64,000 bases of DNA from Flavobacterium sp. ALD4 (GTDB lineage: Bacteria > Bacteroidota > Bacteroidia > Flavobacteriales > Flavobacteriaceae), in contig NZ_PJBJ01000024.1 in assembly GCF_002836475.1 (NCBI RefSeq), positions 1-64,000 of the forward strand, written 5' to 3'. How positions within the stretch are numbered: position 1 is the stretch's first letter; every line of letters begins with the position of its first letter. The position numbers and the translations under genes are program-made. Shown in pieces: positions 54,310-62,628 of this stretch. A model generated the notes under the pieces. It made no database searches. It was given only the letters and a program-made list of their open reading frames with translations, and was not told the DNA's origin.

Positions 54310-54771
54310 ATGAAAGTATATAAAAAAGAAACGGTACAGCATGTAAATGCTACAGTAGAGGAGTGCTGGAAATTTTTCTCCAGTCCTGGTAACTTACAAA
54401 AGATAACACCAGAGACGATGGGATTTCAAATCACAGATTTTGATAGTAAACCCATGTACGCCGGACAGATAATTCAGTACAAGGTAACCCCACTCTTGGG
54501 TATAACAATATCTTGGATGACTGAAATTTCATTCGTAGAGGAAAATAGTTATTTTGTTGATGAACAGCGTTTTGGACCCTATGCTTTATGGCATCATAAA
54601 CATTTTTTTGAAGCGACTGAGAATGGTACTAAAATGACAGATGTTGTTCATTATGCATTGCCTTTGGGCTTTTTAGGAAGAATCATGAACACCCTTATTG
54701 TTAAGAGTAAATTAAACGAAATTTTTGCACACAGAGTTCTAAAGGTGAACGAAATCTTTAATTCAAAATAA
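54310..54771 (+). CDS. SRPBCC (START-like) family protein beside the photolyase
   Basis: 153 residues. Starts KKETVQHVNATVEECWKFFSSPGNLQKITPETMGFQI, with FGPYALWHHKHFFEATENGTKMTDVVHYALPLGFLG in the second half. This subgroup often travels with photolyases and TIGR01777-like epimerases in other bacteria. It has a predicted ligand pocket but no known ligand. The stop overlaps the photolyase ATG by one base (TAATG). Confidence 0.85.
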   Translation: MKVYKKETVQHVNATVEECWKFFSSPGNLQKITPETMGFQITDFDSKPMYAGQIIQYKVTPLLGITISWMTEISFVEENSYFVDEQRFGPYALWHHKHFFEATENGTKMTDVVHYALPLGFLGRIMNTLIVKSKLNEIFAHRVLKVNEIFNSK

Positions 54772-56066
54772 TGACAAAACAGAAAGTATCTTTTTTTTGG
54801 TTTCGACGTGATTTACGGTTGGAAGATAACATTGGTTTATTCCATGCTTTAGAGTCTGAATATCCAGTTATTCCATTATTTATTTATGATGATGCTATTT
54901 TAGAGAATTTACCTAAAAATGATGCGAGAGTTGGATTTATTCATCAATCATTATTTAATATCAATGATCAGTTAAAACAAATAGGAAGTTCTTTGTTGGT
55001 TAAAAAGGGAGAAACTGCTACTGTATTTAAAGTGCTTTCTCAAGAATTTGATATCAAAGAAGTGTTCTTCAATAAAGATTATGAGCAGTATGCCATAGCT
55101 AGGGACTATAAGATTTGTGAGTTTTTACAAAGCGAGAATATTGTGTGTTTTTCCTTCAAAGACCAAGTTATTTTTGAAGAAAAAGAAATTACAAAAGCAG
55201 ACGGATTACCGTATACTATTTATACTCCGTTTAAAAATAAGTGGTTGGAGAAGTACAATACAATGGCACCCGTTAGAGAGTACATTGGTGCGAGTACCTC
55301 TTCTAGTTTTTATAATTCAACCTTTGTTTTTCCATCTCTAGGAGAGATTGGTTTTGAGGAAAGCACTATTAAGGTGCAGCCTTATAATCTAAAGCAGATT
55401 GCTAATTATGAGGAGAAAAGAGATTTTCCGGCTGTAGATGCGACTTCTTATCTATCACCGCATTTGCGATTTGGTACGGTAAGTGTTCGAAAAATGGTTA
55501 ATTGGGCTGCTAATACGAATGCCGTATTCTTAAGCGAATTGATATGGCGAGAATTTTTTATGCAAATCCTTTTTAATTTTCCCAGGGAAGTAACCCATAA
55601 TTTCAAACCCGCTTACGACGGGATTCAGTGGTTAAATAACGAGGCCGACTTCAAGCGCTGGTGTTCCGGAACTACAGGATATCCCATGGTAGATGCAGGA
55701 ATGCGTCAGCTCAATGAAACGGGTTATATGCACAATAGAGTGCGTATGGTTGTTGCGAGTTTTCTATGTAAACATTTATTGATCAATTGGCAGTGGGGCG
55801 AAGCCTATTTTGCCGAAAAATTACTGGATTATGAAATGGCATCCAATGTGGGCAATTGGCAATGGGCGGCCGGCACTGGTTGCGATGCAGCACCTTATTT
55901 CAGAGTTTTCAATCCGGAGATTCAATTGAAAAAATTTGATGAAAAAGGAATCTACATACGGAAATGGATTCCTGAATTTGAATTGGGTTACGGAAAGCCT
56001 ATGGTCGATCATGCTTTCGCGAGAGATAGAGCGATCGCTACTTACAAAGCAGGTATATTGAAATAA
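54771..56066 (+). CDS. phr: Deoxyribodipyrimidine photolyase (class I, cryptochrome/photolyase family)
   Basis: 431 residues. N-terminal antenna domain (FFWFRRDLRLEDNIGLFHALESEYPVIPLFIYDDAIL), then the FAD-binding helical domain: YLSPHLRFGTVSVRKMV, ELIWREFFMQILF, GYPMVDAGMRQLNETGYMHNRVRM and ASNVGNWQWAAGTGCDAAPYFRVFNP. Repairs UV-induced pyrimidine dimers using light energy. Complete; slightly shorter than E. coli PhrB (472), common for Bacteroidota. Confidence 0.96.
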   Translation: MTKQKVSFFWFRRDLRLEDNIGLFHALESEYPVIPLFIYDDAILENLPKNDARVGFIHQSLFNINDQLKQIGSSLLVKKGETATVFKVLSQEFDIKEVFFNKDYEQYAIARDYKICEFLQSENIVCFSFKDQVIFEEKEITKADGLPYTIYTPFKNKWLEKYNTMAPVREYIGASTSSSFYNSTFVFPSLGEIGFEESTIKVQPYNLKQIANYEEKRDFPAVDATSYLSPHLRFGTVSVRKMVNWAANTNAVFLSELIWREFFMQILFNFPREVTHNFKPAYDGIQWLNNEADFKRWCSGTTGYPMVDAGMRQLNETGYMHNRVRMVVASFLCKHLLINWQWGEAYFAEKLLDYEMASNVGNWQWAAGTGCDAAPYFRVFNPEIQLKKFDEKGIYIRKWIPEFELGYGKPMVDHAFARDRAIATYKAGILK

Positions 56067-56155
56067 AAGGATTTGCTATATAAGTACTATAAGTTTCGTA
56101 AGAATAATACAACTTATACGCTCTTCTATTACTTATATGTTTAAAAAAAAAGGAA

Positions 56156-56232
56156 TTACTTTATAAGCTCATTCATGATTCCGTTAATAATGAAAGATTG
56201 AATTTGATTATCACAAATGGTGGAATACTGCT
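56156..56232 (-). pseudogene. Relic of a paralogue tail downstream of the reductase gene
   Basis: On the minus strand, an open stretch ends FIINGIMNELIK then stop (56156), closely matching the C-terminus FIFNGMLNKLIK of the reductase gene at 56296-57714. About 45 bp of DNA are also alike. No start codon, so it is a relic, perhaps of a partial duplication. Confidence 0.45.
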
Positions 56233-56295
56233 GTGATTGAGATAATGATTAGTGGCTAGTACCAAATCTCGTATGTTGAGATAAAAAAAGAAGAT

Positions 56296-57714
56296 TTACT
56301 TTATCAGTTTATTCAGCATTCCGTTAAAAATGAAGCCGTGAAAAGGCAAAACGGAATACCAATATAATTTGCCCCAAATACCCTTGGGTTTAAATGTGGC
56401 AGCTTGGTACAATGTGTTATTTATTATTTTGAATTCGAGCCATGCCTGTCCCGGCAGTTTCATCTCGGCATACAAGACTAATTTTCCTTCTTCTTTATTG
56501 GCATATAAGACCCTCCAAAAATCCAAAACATCTCCGCTGTGAATCTCATGTCTGTTTGTTCTTCCTCGTCGAGAACCTACGCCTCCAAAAAGCTTGTCAA
56601 TAAACCCGCGAATTCCCCAGAGCCAATCGCCATAATACCATCCTGTATCTCCACCTAGTGACCAAATTTTATTAATGGTATATTCCCGGTCAATTAGTGC
56701 TTTTTTTCTTCTGTCGATAAAGCAATCTTTTTTCGGTATCGATAGGTATTCTGAAATATTACTACTAAATCTGCCGCTTGCTAAGGAATCTTTCCAACTA
56801 GAAGCAACTTTGTCTTCACCAACTTTGATTAAAGCAAGAGAGAGTGCTTTTTTGTATGTCATTGGATTTACACCAAGGAGTTCATTTATGCGGGTGTCCC
56901 TGCAAACTACTTCAACTTTCATACTGCTAACTAATGCTGAAGCTAATTTATAAGATGTAGAAGTAACGAAATAAAGCCAATAAGAGGACAATTTTGGGGT
57001 CATTAAAGGGACAGTATAGATCCATCTTTTTAAATTTTTAGCTTTGGCAAAACCCAATAACATTTCCTTATAGGTAAGTATATTTGGCCCACCAATGTCA
57101 AAATTTTGATTGTAGGTTATTGGATTTAGTAATGCCTTTGATAAAAATTCGAGGACATTACGGATTGCAATAGGCTGGCATCTGGTATTGAGCCATTTTG
57201 GGGTAATCATAATAGGTAGCTTAAGTACTAAATCTCTAATGATTTCAAAGGATGCACTTCCTGAGCCCACAATGATTCCTGCTCTCAAAGCTGTTAATGC
57301 AAAAGTTCCGTTATCTAGAATGTCTTCAACATTTTTTCTGGATGATAGGTGTTTAGATAAAGAGTCGTCATTTACAATTCCTGTTAGGTAAATGACGTGT
57401 TTAGCATTGGTATTGTTTATTCTATTGACAAAATTAATGGCTGAGGTGCTTTCTAGTTCGTCATAATTATCCTTTGAACTTGCCATGGAATGAATGAGGT
57501 AGTACCCGGCATCGATGTCTTTAGGGATATTTTTTAAAGTTTCTTCTTTTAGAAAATCCACTTCAATAACAGTAATTTTTTTTTCGAATTCTTCGGGTGT
57601 GTAGAATCTATTTTTATCTCTCACGCAACAAATTACATCATGACCTTGCTCAATTAAAATGGGTAAAAGCCGTTTTCCAATGTATCCTGTTGCGCCCGTT
57701 AAGAGAATTTTCAT
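56296..57714 (-). CDS. NAD(P)-binding atypical SDR with C-terminal DUF2867 domain
   Basis: 472 residues. N-terminal extended-SDR-like part (LLTGATGYIGKRLLPILIEQGHDVICCVRDKN; TALRAGIIVGSGSASFEIIRDLVLKLPIM). The second half (about 300-472) is DUF2867: GDTGWYYGDWLWGIRGFIDKLFGGVGSRRGRTNRHEIHSGDVLDFWRV and YSVLPFHGFIFNGML. Role unknown. It is the last gene of the TetR-ABC1-DUF2805-SDR-folE run, starting 23 bp after folE. Confidence 0.9.
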   Translation of the reverse strand: MKILLTGATGYIGKRLLPILIEQGHDVICCVRDKNRFYTPEEFEKKITVIEVDFLKEETLKNIPKDIDAGYYLIHSMASSKDNYDELESTSAINFVNRINNTNAKHVIYLTGIVNDDSLSKHLSSRKNVEDILDNGTFALTALRAGIIVGSGSASFEIIRDLVLKLPIMITPKWLNTRCQPIAIRNVLEFLSKALLNPITYNQNFDIGGPNILTYKEMLLGFAKAKNLKRWIYTVPLMTPKLSSYWLYFVTSTSYKLASALVSSMKVEVVCRDTRINELLGVNPMTYKKALSLALIKVGEDKVASSWKDSLASGRFSSNISEYLSIPKKDCFIDRRKKALIDREYTINKIWSLGGDTGWYYGDWLWGIRGFIDKLFGGVGSRRGRTNRHEIHSGDVLDFWRVLYANKEEGKLVLYAEMKLPGQAWLEFKIINNTLYQAATFKPKGIWGKLYWYSVLPFHGFIFNGMLNKLIK

Positions 57715-57737
57715 AGATTTTATTTTGAGTGCTAAAT

Positions 57738-58352
57738 TTAACTAAATTTATTGGAAATCAAGCTAATAAACTCTCTTCTTGTTTTGTCTTCTTCAAATGC
57801 ACCTGTAAACGAAGAGGTAGTTGTTACTGAATTTTGTTTTTGTATTCCTCTCATCTGCATACACATGTGTTGTGCTTCGATTACTACTGCTACACCTAAA
57901 GGATTTAATCCCTCTTGAATACAGTTTTTTATCTGATCTGTTAATCGCTCTTGCACTTGCATTCTTCTAGCAAATGCATCTACAATTCTTGGAATTTTGC
58001 TGAGTCCTACAATTTGGCCATTCGGAATATATGCAATATGCGCTTTACCAAAAAAAGGCAACATATGATGCTCACACATAGAATATACCTCTATATCTTT
58101 TACTACAATCATTTGTCTATGATCTTCTGTGAAGAGAGCAGATTTTAGAATCTCTAGTGGATCTAGTCCATATCCATGAGTTAAATACTGCATCGCTTTT
58201 GCAGCTCTAACAGGCGTGCTTAAAATCCCCTCACGATTTACGTCCTCACCTAAGTTACGGATTATTGAAGTGTAATTTTCAGCTATAGAGTCTGTAGTTT
58301 CAGTATCATACAGCTCTACCTTTTCGTAACTTAACGTTTCTTTAATTATCAT
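57738..58352 (-). CDS. folE: GTP cyclohydrolase I
   Basis: 204 residues. Zinc and catalytic residues in [53 protein letters not shown], and the second Cys in [15 protein letters not shown]. It makes 7,8-dihydroneopterin triphosphate, a precursor of folate and other pterins. In E. coli-type genomes folE is a housekeeping gene, but here it sits in an operon with redox and putative regulatory genes. Start at 58352 gives an N-terminal extension with some low-conservation residues. Confidence 0.95.
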   Translation of the reverse strand: MIIKETLSYEKVELYDTETTDSIAENYTSIIRNLGEDVNREGILSTPVRAAKAMQYLTHGYGLDPLEILKSALFTEDHRQMIVVKDIEVYSMCEHHMLPFFGKAHIAYIPNGQIVGLSKIPRIVDAFARRMQVQERLTDQIKNCIQEGLNPLGVAVVIEAQHMCMQMRGIQKQNSVTTTSSFTGAFEEDKTRREFISLISNKFS

Positions 58353-58389
58353 AGTCTTGTTTTTTAGCCTTATCAGCGATTGATTTTAA

Positions 58390-59073
58390 TTATATTTTGA
58401 AGCTCACAATTCCATAATCCATTTCAAAAATTTGACCTGAGATTGATTTTGCTTTTTCTGAGGTAATAAAAGCAGCCATGTCTGCTACTTCTTCTGGTTT
58501 TAAATAACTTTTCATAGGATGACGCTCTATCATGTTTTCTTTCATGCGGTCATTTCTTAGAATATTTGCTGCAAGAGTCGTTTCAGTGATGGTAGGTGCG
58601 ATTGCGTTTACTCGTACAGTTGATGCAAGTTCTGCTCCCAACGATTTTACGAGTCCTTCTACTCCTGCTTTTGCGGTAGCAATACTAGCGTGGAACGGCA
58701 TTCCTAATTTTACAGCTACTGTACTAAACAATAGGATTGATGGATTAGTTCCTTTCTTTAAGACTGGTAGGTATCTTTGAATCGTTTTTACGGCTCCAAT
58801 TACGTTAATTTCAAAATCATTTCTAAAATCATCAATACTTAAGCTGCCTATCGGTTTTAAATTAATAGAACCAGGACAGTAAATTAAGGTGTCGATATTG
58901 TCTATTTGAGGAAGCTCATCCTTAAGTACGTCTAATGAATAATGAGTTAGGTTAGCATGTGAAACTTCAGGAGCATTTCTACTAATGTTGATTACACGAT
59001 TGTTTTCTAATTGCTGCAATAAAATGGCATTTCCAATACCTTTACTTCCGCCTACTATTAATATGTTTTTCAT
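58390..59073 (-). CDS. Short-chain dehydrogenase/reductase
   Basis: 227 residues. NAD(P)-binding ILIVGGSKGIGNAILLQQLENN. The usual catalytic YxxxK is replaced: the segment SILLFSTVAVKLGMPFHASIATAKAGVEGLVKSL has His/Ala where Tyr normally stands (FHASIATAKAG), with Lys kept. So catalysis may be altered. C-terminus KSISGQIFEMDYGIVSFKI. 37 bp upstream of folE. Confidence 0.88.
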   Translation of the reverse strand: MKNILIVGGSKGIGNAILLQQLENNRVINISRNAPEVSHANLTHYSLDVLKDELPQIDNIDTLIYCPGSINLKPIGSLSIDDFRNDFEINVIGAVKTIQRYLPVLKKGTNPSILLFSTVAVKLGMPFHASIATAKAGVEGLVKSLGAELASTVRVNAIAPTITETTLAANILRNDRMKENMIERHPMKSYLKPEEVADMAAFITSEKAKSISGQIFEMDYGIVSFKI

Positions 59074-59221
59074 CTTGATTTTATTTAATATTCTGTTTTC
59101 TATTCTAATTATCTTTACTGAAGTGGTTATTCATTTTATGCTCGTCATCAGATGAATGAAGTTTTTTTACGAACGTTTTTAATAATCATTTCAGTAAAGT
59201 TGTAATTTTCGACCGTTAAGG
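59074..59221 (-). other. 148-bp intergenic region with a long inverted repeat
   Basis: CTTTACTGAA (59113-59122) and TTCAGTAAAG (59190-59199) are exact 10-bp inverted copies with a 67-bp spacer. It lies between the DUF2805 and SDR genes of the same strand. It may be a structural RNA element or operator pair; no terminator T-run follows. Confidence 0.45.
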
Positions 59222-59503
59222 CTAACGTTTTGAAATTTTGTTATTATTGATCTGTCTTTGCATCGTACACTTAAACCTACCTTCCTTAAAACCTCGTAAT
59301 TTTTCGTGTTTTGTTTTGCGTCCTTGAACTCTTTTGCGCCACATTATAAAGCTTTTAGGTTTCATTTCGTTGCGCATTAGGTCTATCACTTCTTGCTCTT
59401 TTAGTCCAAATTGAAGTAAAATAGCATCAAACGTAGTTCTGTCTTCCCACGCCATTTCGATCACTCTGTCTTTTTCTAGGTCTGTTAAAGTTTGTTCTGT
59501 CAT
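59222..59503 (-). CDS. TIGR03643/DUF2805 family protein
   Basis: 93 residues. LEKDRVIEMAWEDRTTFDAILLQFGLKEQEVIDLMRNEMKPKSFIMWRKRVQGRKTKHEKLRG is the family pattern; the helix-turn-helix-like start and basic second half suggest nucleic-acid binding. Function unknown. In other bacteria it frequently lies beside photolyase or related SDR genes. It follows the ABC1 gene by 2 bp. Confidence 0.88.
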   Translation of the reverse strand: MTEQTLTDLEKDRVIEMAWEDRTTFDAILLQFGLKEQEVIDLMRNEMKPKSFIMWRKRVQGRKTKHEKLRGFKEGRFKCTMQRQINNNKISKR

Positions 59504-59505
59504 TG

Positions 59506-60804
59506 TTAATATCTTAAATAATCATTTACTTTAATCGTAGATTTTAAATCAAACATCAAATTATAAAGACCAAAGAATGTTCTATTGATGTAAATAAAAT
59601 GCTTAGATCCACGATTTCCATTCATCTTTCTGAGGTTTGGGTCTTTTGCAAAGCGTTCCCCTAATAAAGCAATATTTTCAAAAAATACTTCGTCTGAAAA
59701 GTCAAATGTTTCTGACTGAAAAGGTTTAGTAAATAAAGAAAGTAAATCATAAAATAGGGAAGTGAAGTACTTGATTTCTTCCTCAGTATCATCAGGCCTT
59801 AGGATTTCTAATTCAAATAGTTTTTCTCTGAATAGCTCTGCGTTATCAATTACTTGTGGGTCTATTAGCTCGAAATAAGGAACATAAAAATCATTTGGTA
59901 TTATTTTCATACATCCAAAATCAAGGGCAATTAACTGGTTTTTGTCACTTACTAAAAAATTACCTGGATGCGGGTCAGCATGTACTTTTCGAAGGATATG
60001 AATTTGGTACATATAAAAATCCCACAAGGCTTGGCCAATTTTATCCGCTACTACTGGATCTGAATTTTTAAACTGAGATAGATGAACTCCTTCCATCCAA
60101 TCCATGGTGATTATTTTCTCAGAGGAATATTCAGGATAATATTCCGGCAAAAGCAAATTATCGATTTTTCTACATGCAGCAACAACTTCTTGGCTTTGTT
60201 TCAACTCAAATGTATAATTGGTTTCTTCAATAAGCTTGTCTTCTACTTCTTTAAAATACTGATCAGATCCTTTTCCTTTAAGGTTAAACATTCGAATTGC
60301 CATAGGTTTTACCAATGACAAATCAGAGGAAATACTATCAGATATTCCTGGATATTGTATTTTTACTGCAAGTTTTTTGTTATTCTTTACTGCTAAATGT
60401 ACTTGTCCTATACTCGCAGCATTTACAGAATTAGCATTAAATTCGTCAAAAATTTCGTAAGGTGTTTTCCCTAAATTTGTTTTGAATGTTTTAAGAACTA
60501 ATGGAGCTGAAAGTGGTGGAACAGAAAATTGTGACAAAGAGAATTTCTCTACGTAAGCTTGAGGTAAAAAACTTTTGTCCATACTCAACATTTGAGCAAC
60601 TTTCAATGCACTTCCTTTCAATGTCTTTAATCCATCGTAAATGTCTTCAGCATTATCTTCATCTAATTTTGCGCGTGTTAATCCTGAATCAACTATTTTT
60701 CCACTATAGTATTTAAGATAATTCACGCCTACCTTTGCTCCAGTCTGAACTAGTTTAGTAGCTCTTTCGATTTTGGATGTTGGTATATAATCTAATGTTT
60801 TCAT
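59506..60804 (-). CDS. ABC1/UbiB (AarF) atypical kinase family protein
   Basis: 432 residues. The family KxGQ motif appears as LKGSALKVAQMLSMDK (Ala instead of Gly). Ala-rich nucleotide loop AASIGQVHLAVKNNKKLAVKIQYPG, catalytic loop RKVHADPHPGNFLV and metal site LIALDFGCMK. These proteins are ATPases/kinases linked to quinone or isoprenoid lipid metabolism; here quinone or carotenoid lipids could be the target, an inference. ATG overlaps the TetR stop (TAATG). Confidence 0.92.
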   Translation of the reverse strand: MKTLDYIPTSKIERATKLVQTGAKVGVNYLKYYSGKIVDSGLTRAKLDEDNAEDIYDGLKTLKGSALKVAQMLSMDKSFLPQAYVEKFSLSQFSVPPLSAPLVLKTFKTNLGKTPYEIFDEFNANSVNAASIGQVHLAVKNNKKLAVKIQYPGISDSISSDLSLVKPMAIRMFNLKGKGSDQYFKEVEDKLIEETNYTFELKQSQEVVAACRKIDNLLLPEYYPEYSSEKIITMDWMEGVHLSQFKNSDPVVADKIGQALWDFYMYQIHILRKVHADPHPGNFLVSDKNQLIALDFGCMKIIPNDFYVPYFELIDPQVIDNAELFREKLFELEILRPDDTEEEIKYFTSLFYDLLSLFTKPFQSETFDFSDEVFFENIALLGERFAKDPNLRKMNGNRGSKHFIYINRTFFGLYNLMFDLKSTIKVNDYLRY

Positions 60805-61463
60805 TATGTTTTTTGTATTTTTTCTTTGAAAATAAATTTTCCAAGATCAATTAGGCTGTCTAAAGGGGCAGTGTCGATAAGCTCAAAGCTTAGGTTTACT
60901 GACTTTTCAATATAGATATCTGTTTTTTCAAATTTTGGTGAAACATCATCTACCCAAAATTTAAGTGTTAATAACAATTGAATCCAAGAACTTTCTTGAA
61001 TTGATTTTGTTTGAAATTCTTGAAACTGCTCTTGCTTTGTGCGAATATCGTCGGTTATAATATCTGCGACATATGTTTTGAAACTCTCTTTAAGTCCTGA
61101 AAGCTGTAGTAAGTTTTTTAAATTACTATCATACTTCTTTAAACTCATTATAACATAACTTCTATTTGCAGTTAGCAATTCAAAGAAAGTGAAATAGAGG
61201 CTTAACATCTTTGTTTTCATGTCATAGCCCGGGTAGTCGTTGTCTTTATGAAGTAATTCTATTGTCTTCTCTAAAAATATTTTAAATATTTCTTTTTCTA
61301 AACTTTCAATAGTACCGAAAAAGTCATAAAATTCGGCTTCTGTGAAACCGTTTAATTTTGCGAAAAGATATACTGATTTGGGTTTTTCGCCATTTTCTAA
61401 AACATAGTCCATATAAAAAGAAACAATTGTGTCTTTTGTTATTATAGTTTTCTTAGTCGCCAT
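60804..61463 (-). CDS. TetR-family transcriptional regulator
   Basis: 219 residues. N-terminal TetR helix-turn-helix (TKDTIVSFYMDYVLENGEKPKSVYLFAKLNGFTEAEFYDFFGTIESLEKEIF), with an unusual acidic recognition part. The C-terminal ligand domain is all-helical. It heads the operon with ABC1, DUF2805, SDR, folE and SDR-DUF2867 and diverges from the TIGR01777 gene, with an inverted repeat in between that it may bind. Ligand unknown. Confidence 0.88.
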   Translation of the reverse strand: MATKKTIITKDTIVSFYMDYVLENGEKPKSVYLFAKLNGFTEAEFYDFFGTIESLEKEIFKIFLEKTIELLHKDNDYPGYDMKTKMLSLYFTFFELLTANRSYVIMSLKKYDSNLKNLLQLSGLKESFKTYVADIITDDIRTKQEQFQEFQTKSIQESSWIQLLLTLKFWVDDVSPKFEKTDIYIEKSVNLSFELIDTAPLDSLIDLGKFIFKEKIQKT

Positions 61464-61499
61464 TTTAAATTATTTAAATTAGAGCATAAAGGTAATGAA

Positions 61500-61549
61500 T
61501 GTTTAACTAAATAACAATAAAGTTAAACAAAAATTATTTTGTATCTTTG
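61500..61549. promoter_or_regulatory. Operator-like inverted repeat and promoter between tetR and the TIGR01777 gene
   Basis: TGTTTAAC (61500-61507) and GTTAAACA (61522-61529), exact inverted copies with a 14-bp spacer. A -7 element TATCTTTG (61542-61549) for the rightward gene lies 12 bp further; no TTG is at the expected distance, the place being taken by GTTAAACAA. The arms share TTTGTTTAAC with the sites at 50370 and 51315. Confidence 0.6.
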
Positions 61550-61580
61550 AGTCGTTTGAATTACACCAATAAATATTACT

Positions 61581-62495
61581 ATGAAAAAGAATGTATTAGT
61601 AACAGGAGGTACCGGGTTTGTAGGTAAGGAGTTAACTAAGGCCTTGATTAATGTCGGGTACACAGTTTCAATCTTAAGTAGGACTAAGATAAAAAATACG
61701 GTAAGTGTTTTTTATTATACTTGGGATATAGAAAAGCAGACGATAGAAAAGGACGCAGTATTAAATGCTGATTATATCATTCATTTAGCGGGAGCTAATA
61801 TTGCCGAAAAGCCATGGACTAATAAGCGAAAAGAGCAAATCATTAATAGTAGAGAACGTTCTACCCAACTTATTTACTCCGTTCTAAAGAAAAGTAATAA
61901 AAAAATAGATGCTTTTATTTCTGCATCGGCAGTTGGTATTTATGGAGCAGTTAACGGGCAAGAAATTTGTACTGAAAACACAGCTTTCGGAGATGATTTT
62001 CTTGGGCTTACGTGTAAAAAATGGGAGGCAGCTGCAGATCAATTTGAAAAATTAGGCATTCGCACAGTGAAAGTACGTACCGGTCTAGTATTAGGTGAAA
62101 ATGATGGTTTTTTGAATAAATTAACTCCTATTTTTAAATGGAGACTCGGTTCGGCATTGGGTTCTGGAAAACAATACATGCCATGGATCCATGTGGAGGA
62201 TTTGTGCGAAATATATCTTGAAGCGATTAAGAATCTAAATATGGAAGGGCCTTATAATGCAGCGATAAATGATAATACAGATAATGCTGGTTTCTCTAAA
62301 ACATTGGCTAATGTATATGGTTACAAAATCTGGCTTCCTAATGTTCCCGGTTTTTTAATTAAAATGGTATTAGGCGAAATGTCGAAGATAGTATTGACGG
62401 GAAGAAGAGTTTCATCTGATAAATTAGAGGAATTGGGATTTCATTTTAAACACAGTGATTTAAAAGAAACACTTCGTTATTGTTTATCCAAATAG
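61581..62495 (+). CDS. TIGR01777 family epimerase/oxidoreductase
   Basis: 304 residues. NAD(P) start NVLVTGGTGFVGKELTKALINVGYTVSILSR, then IIHLAGANIAEKPWTNKRKEQIINSRERSTQL, SASAVGIYG and KVRTGLVLGEN, and the C-terminal GYKIWLPNVPGFLIKMVLGEMSKIVLTGRRVSSDKL. It resembles the N-terminal part of YfcH/SulA-type proteins. Its substrate is unknown. Its likely role in the locus is suggested only by neighbourhood and by the shared operator. Confidence 0.92.
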   Translation: MKKNVLVTGGTGFVGKELTKALINVGYTVSILSRTKIKNTVSVFYYTWDIEKQTIEKDAVLNADYIIHLAGANIAEKPWTNKRKEQIINSRERSTQLIYSVLKKSNKKIDAFISASAVGIYGAVNGQEICTENTAFGDDFLGLTCKKWEAAADQFEKLGIRTVKVRTGLVLGENDGFLNKLTPIFKWRLGSALGSGKQYMPWIHVEDLCEIYLEAIKNLNMEGPYNAAINDNTDNAGFSKTLANVYGYKIWLPNVPGFLIKMVLGEMSKIVLTGRRVSSDKLEELGFHFKHSDLKETLRYCLSK

Positions 62496-62628
62496 TTGCC
62501 GCATCAACAGGGTCTTCTCCATTTATTTAGGTCTACAGTTGTATAGAGTATAAACACACTAGCCTTAAGCTTCTTTATAGTAATGAAAATGTCGCTAATA
62601 TATTGACTGCTTTAGTCAAATAAACGTA

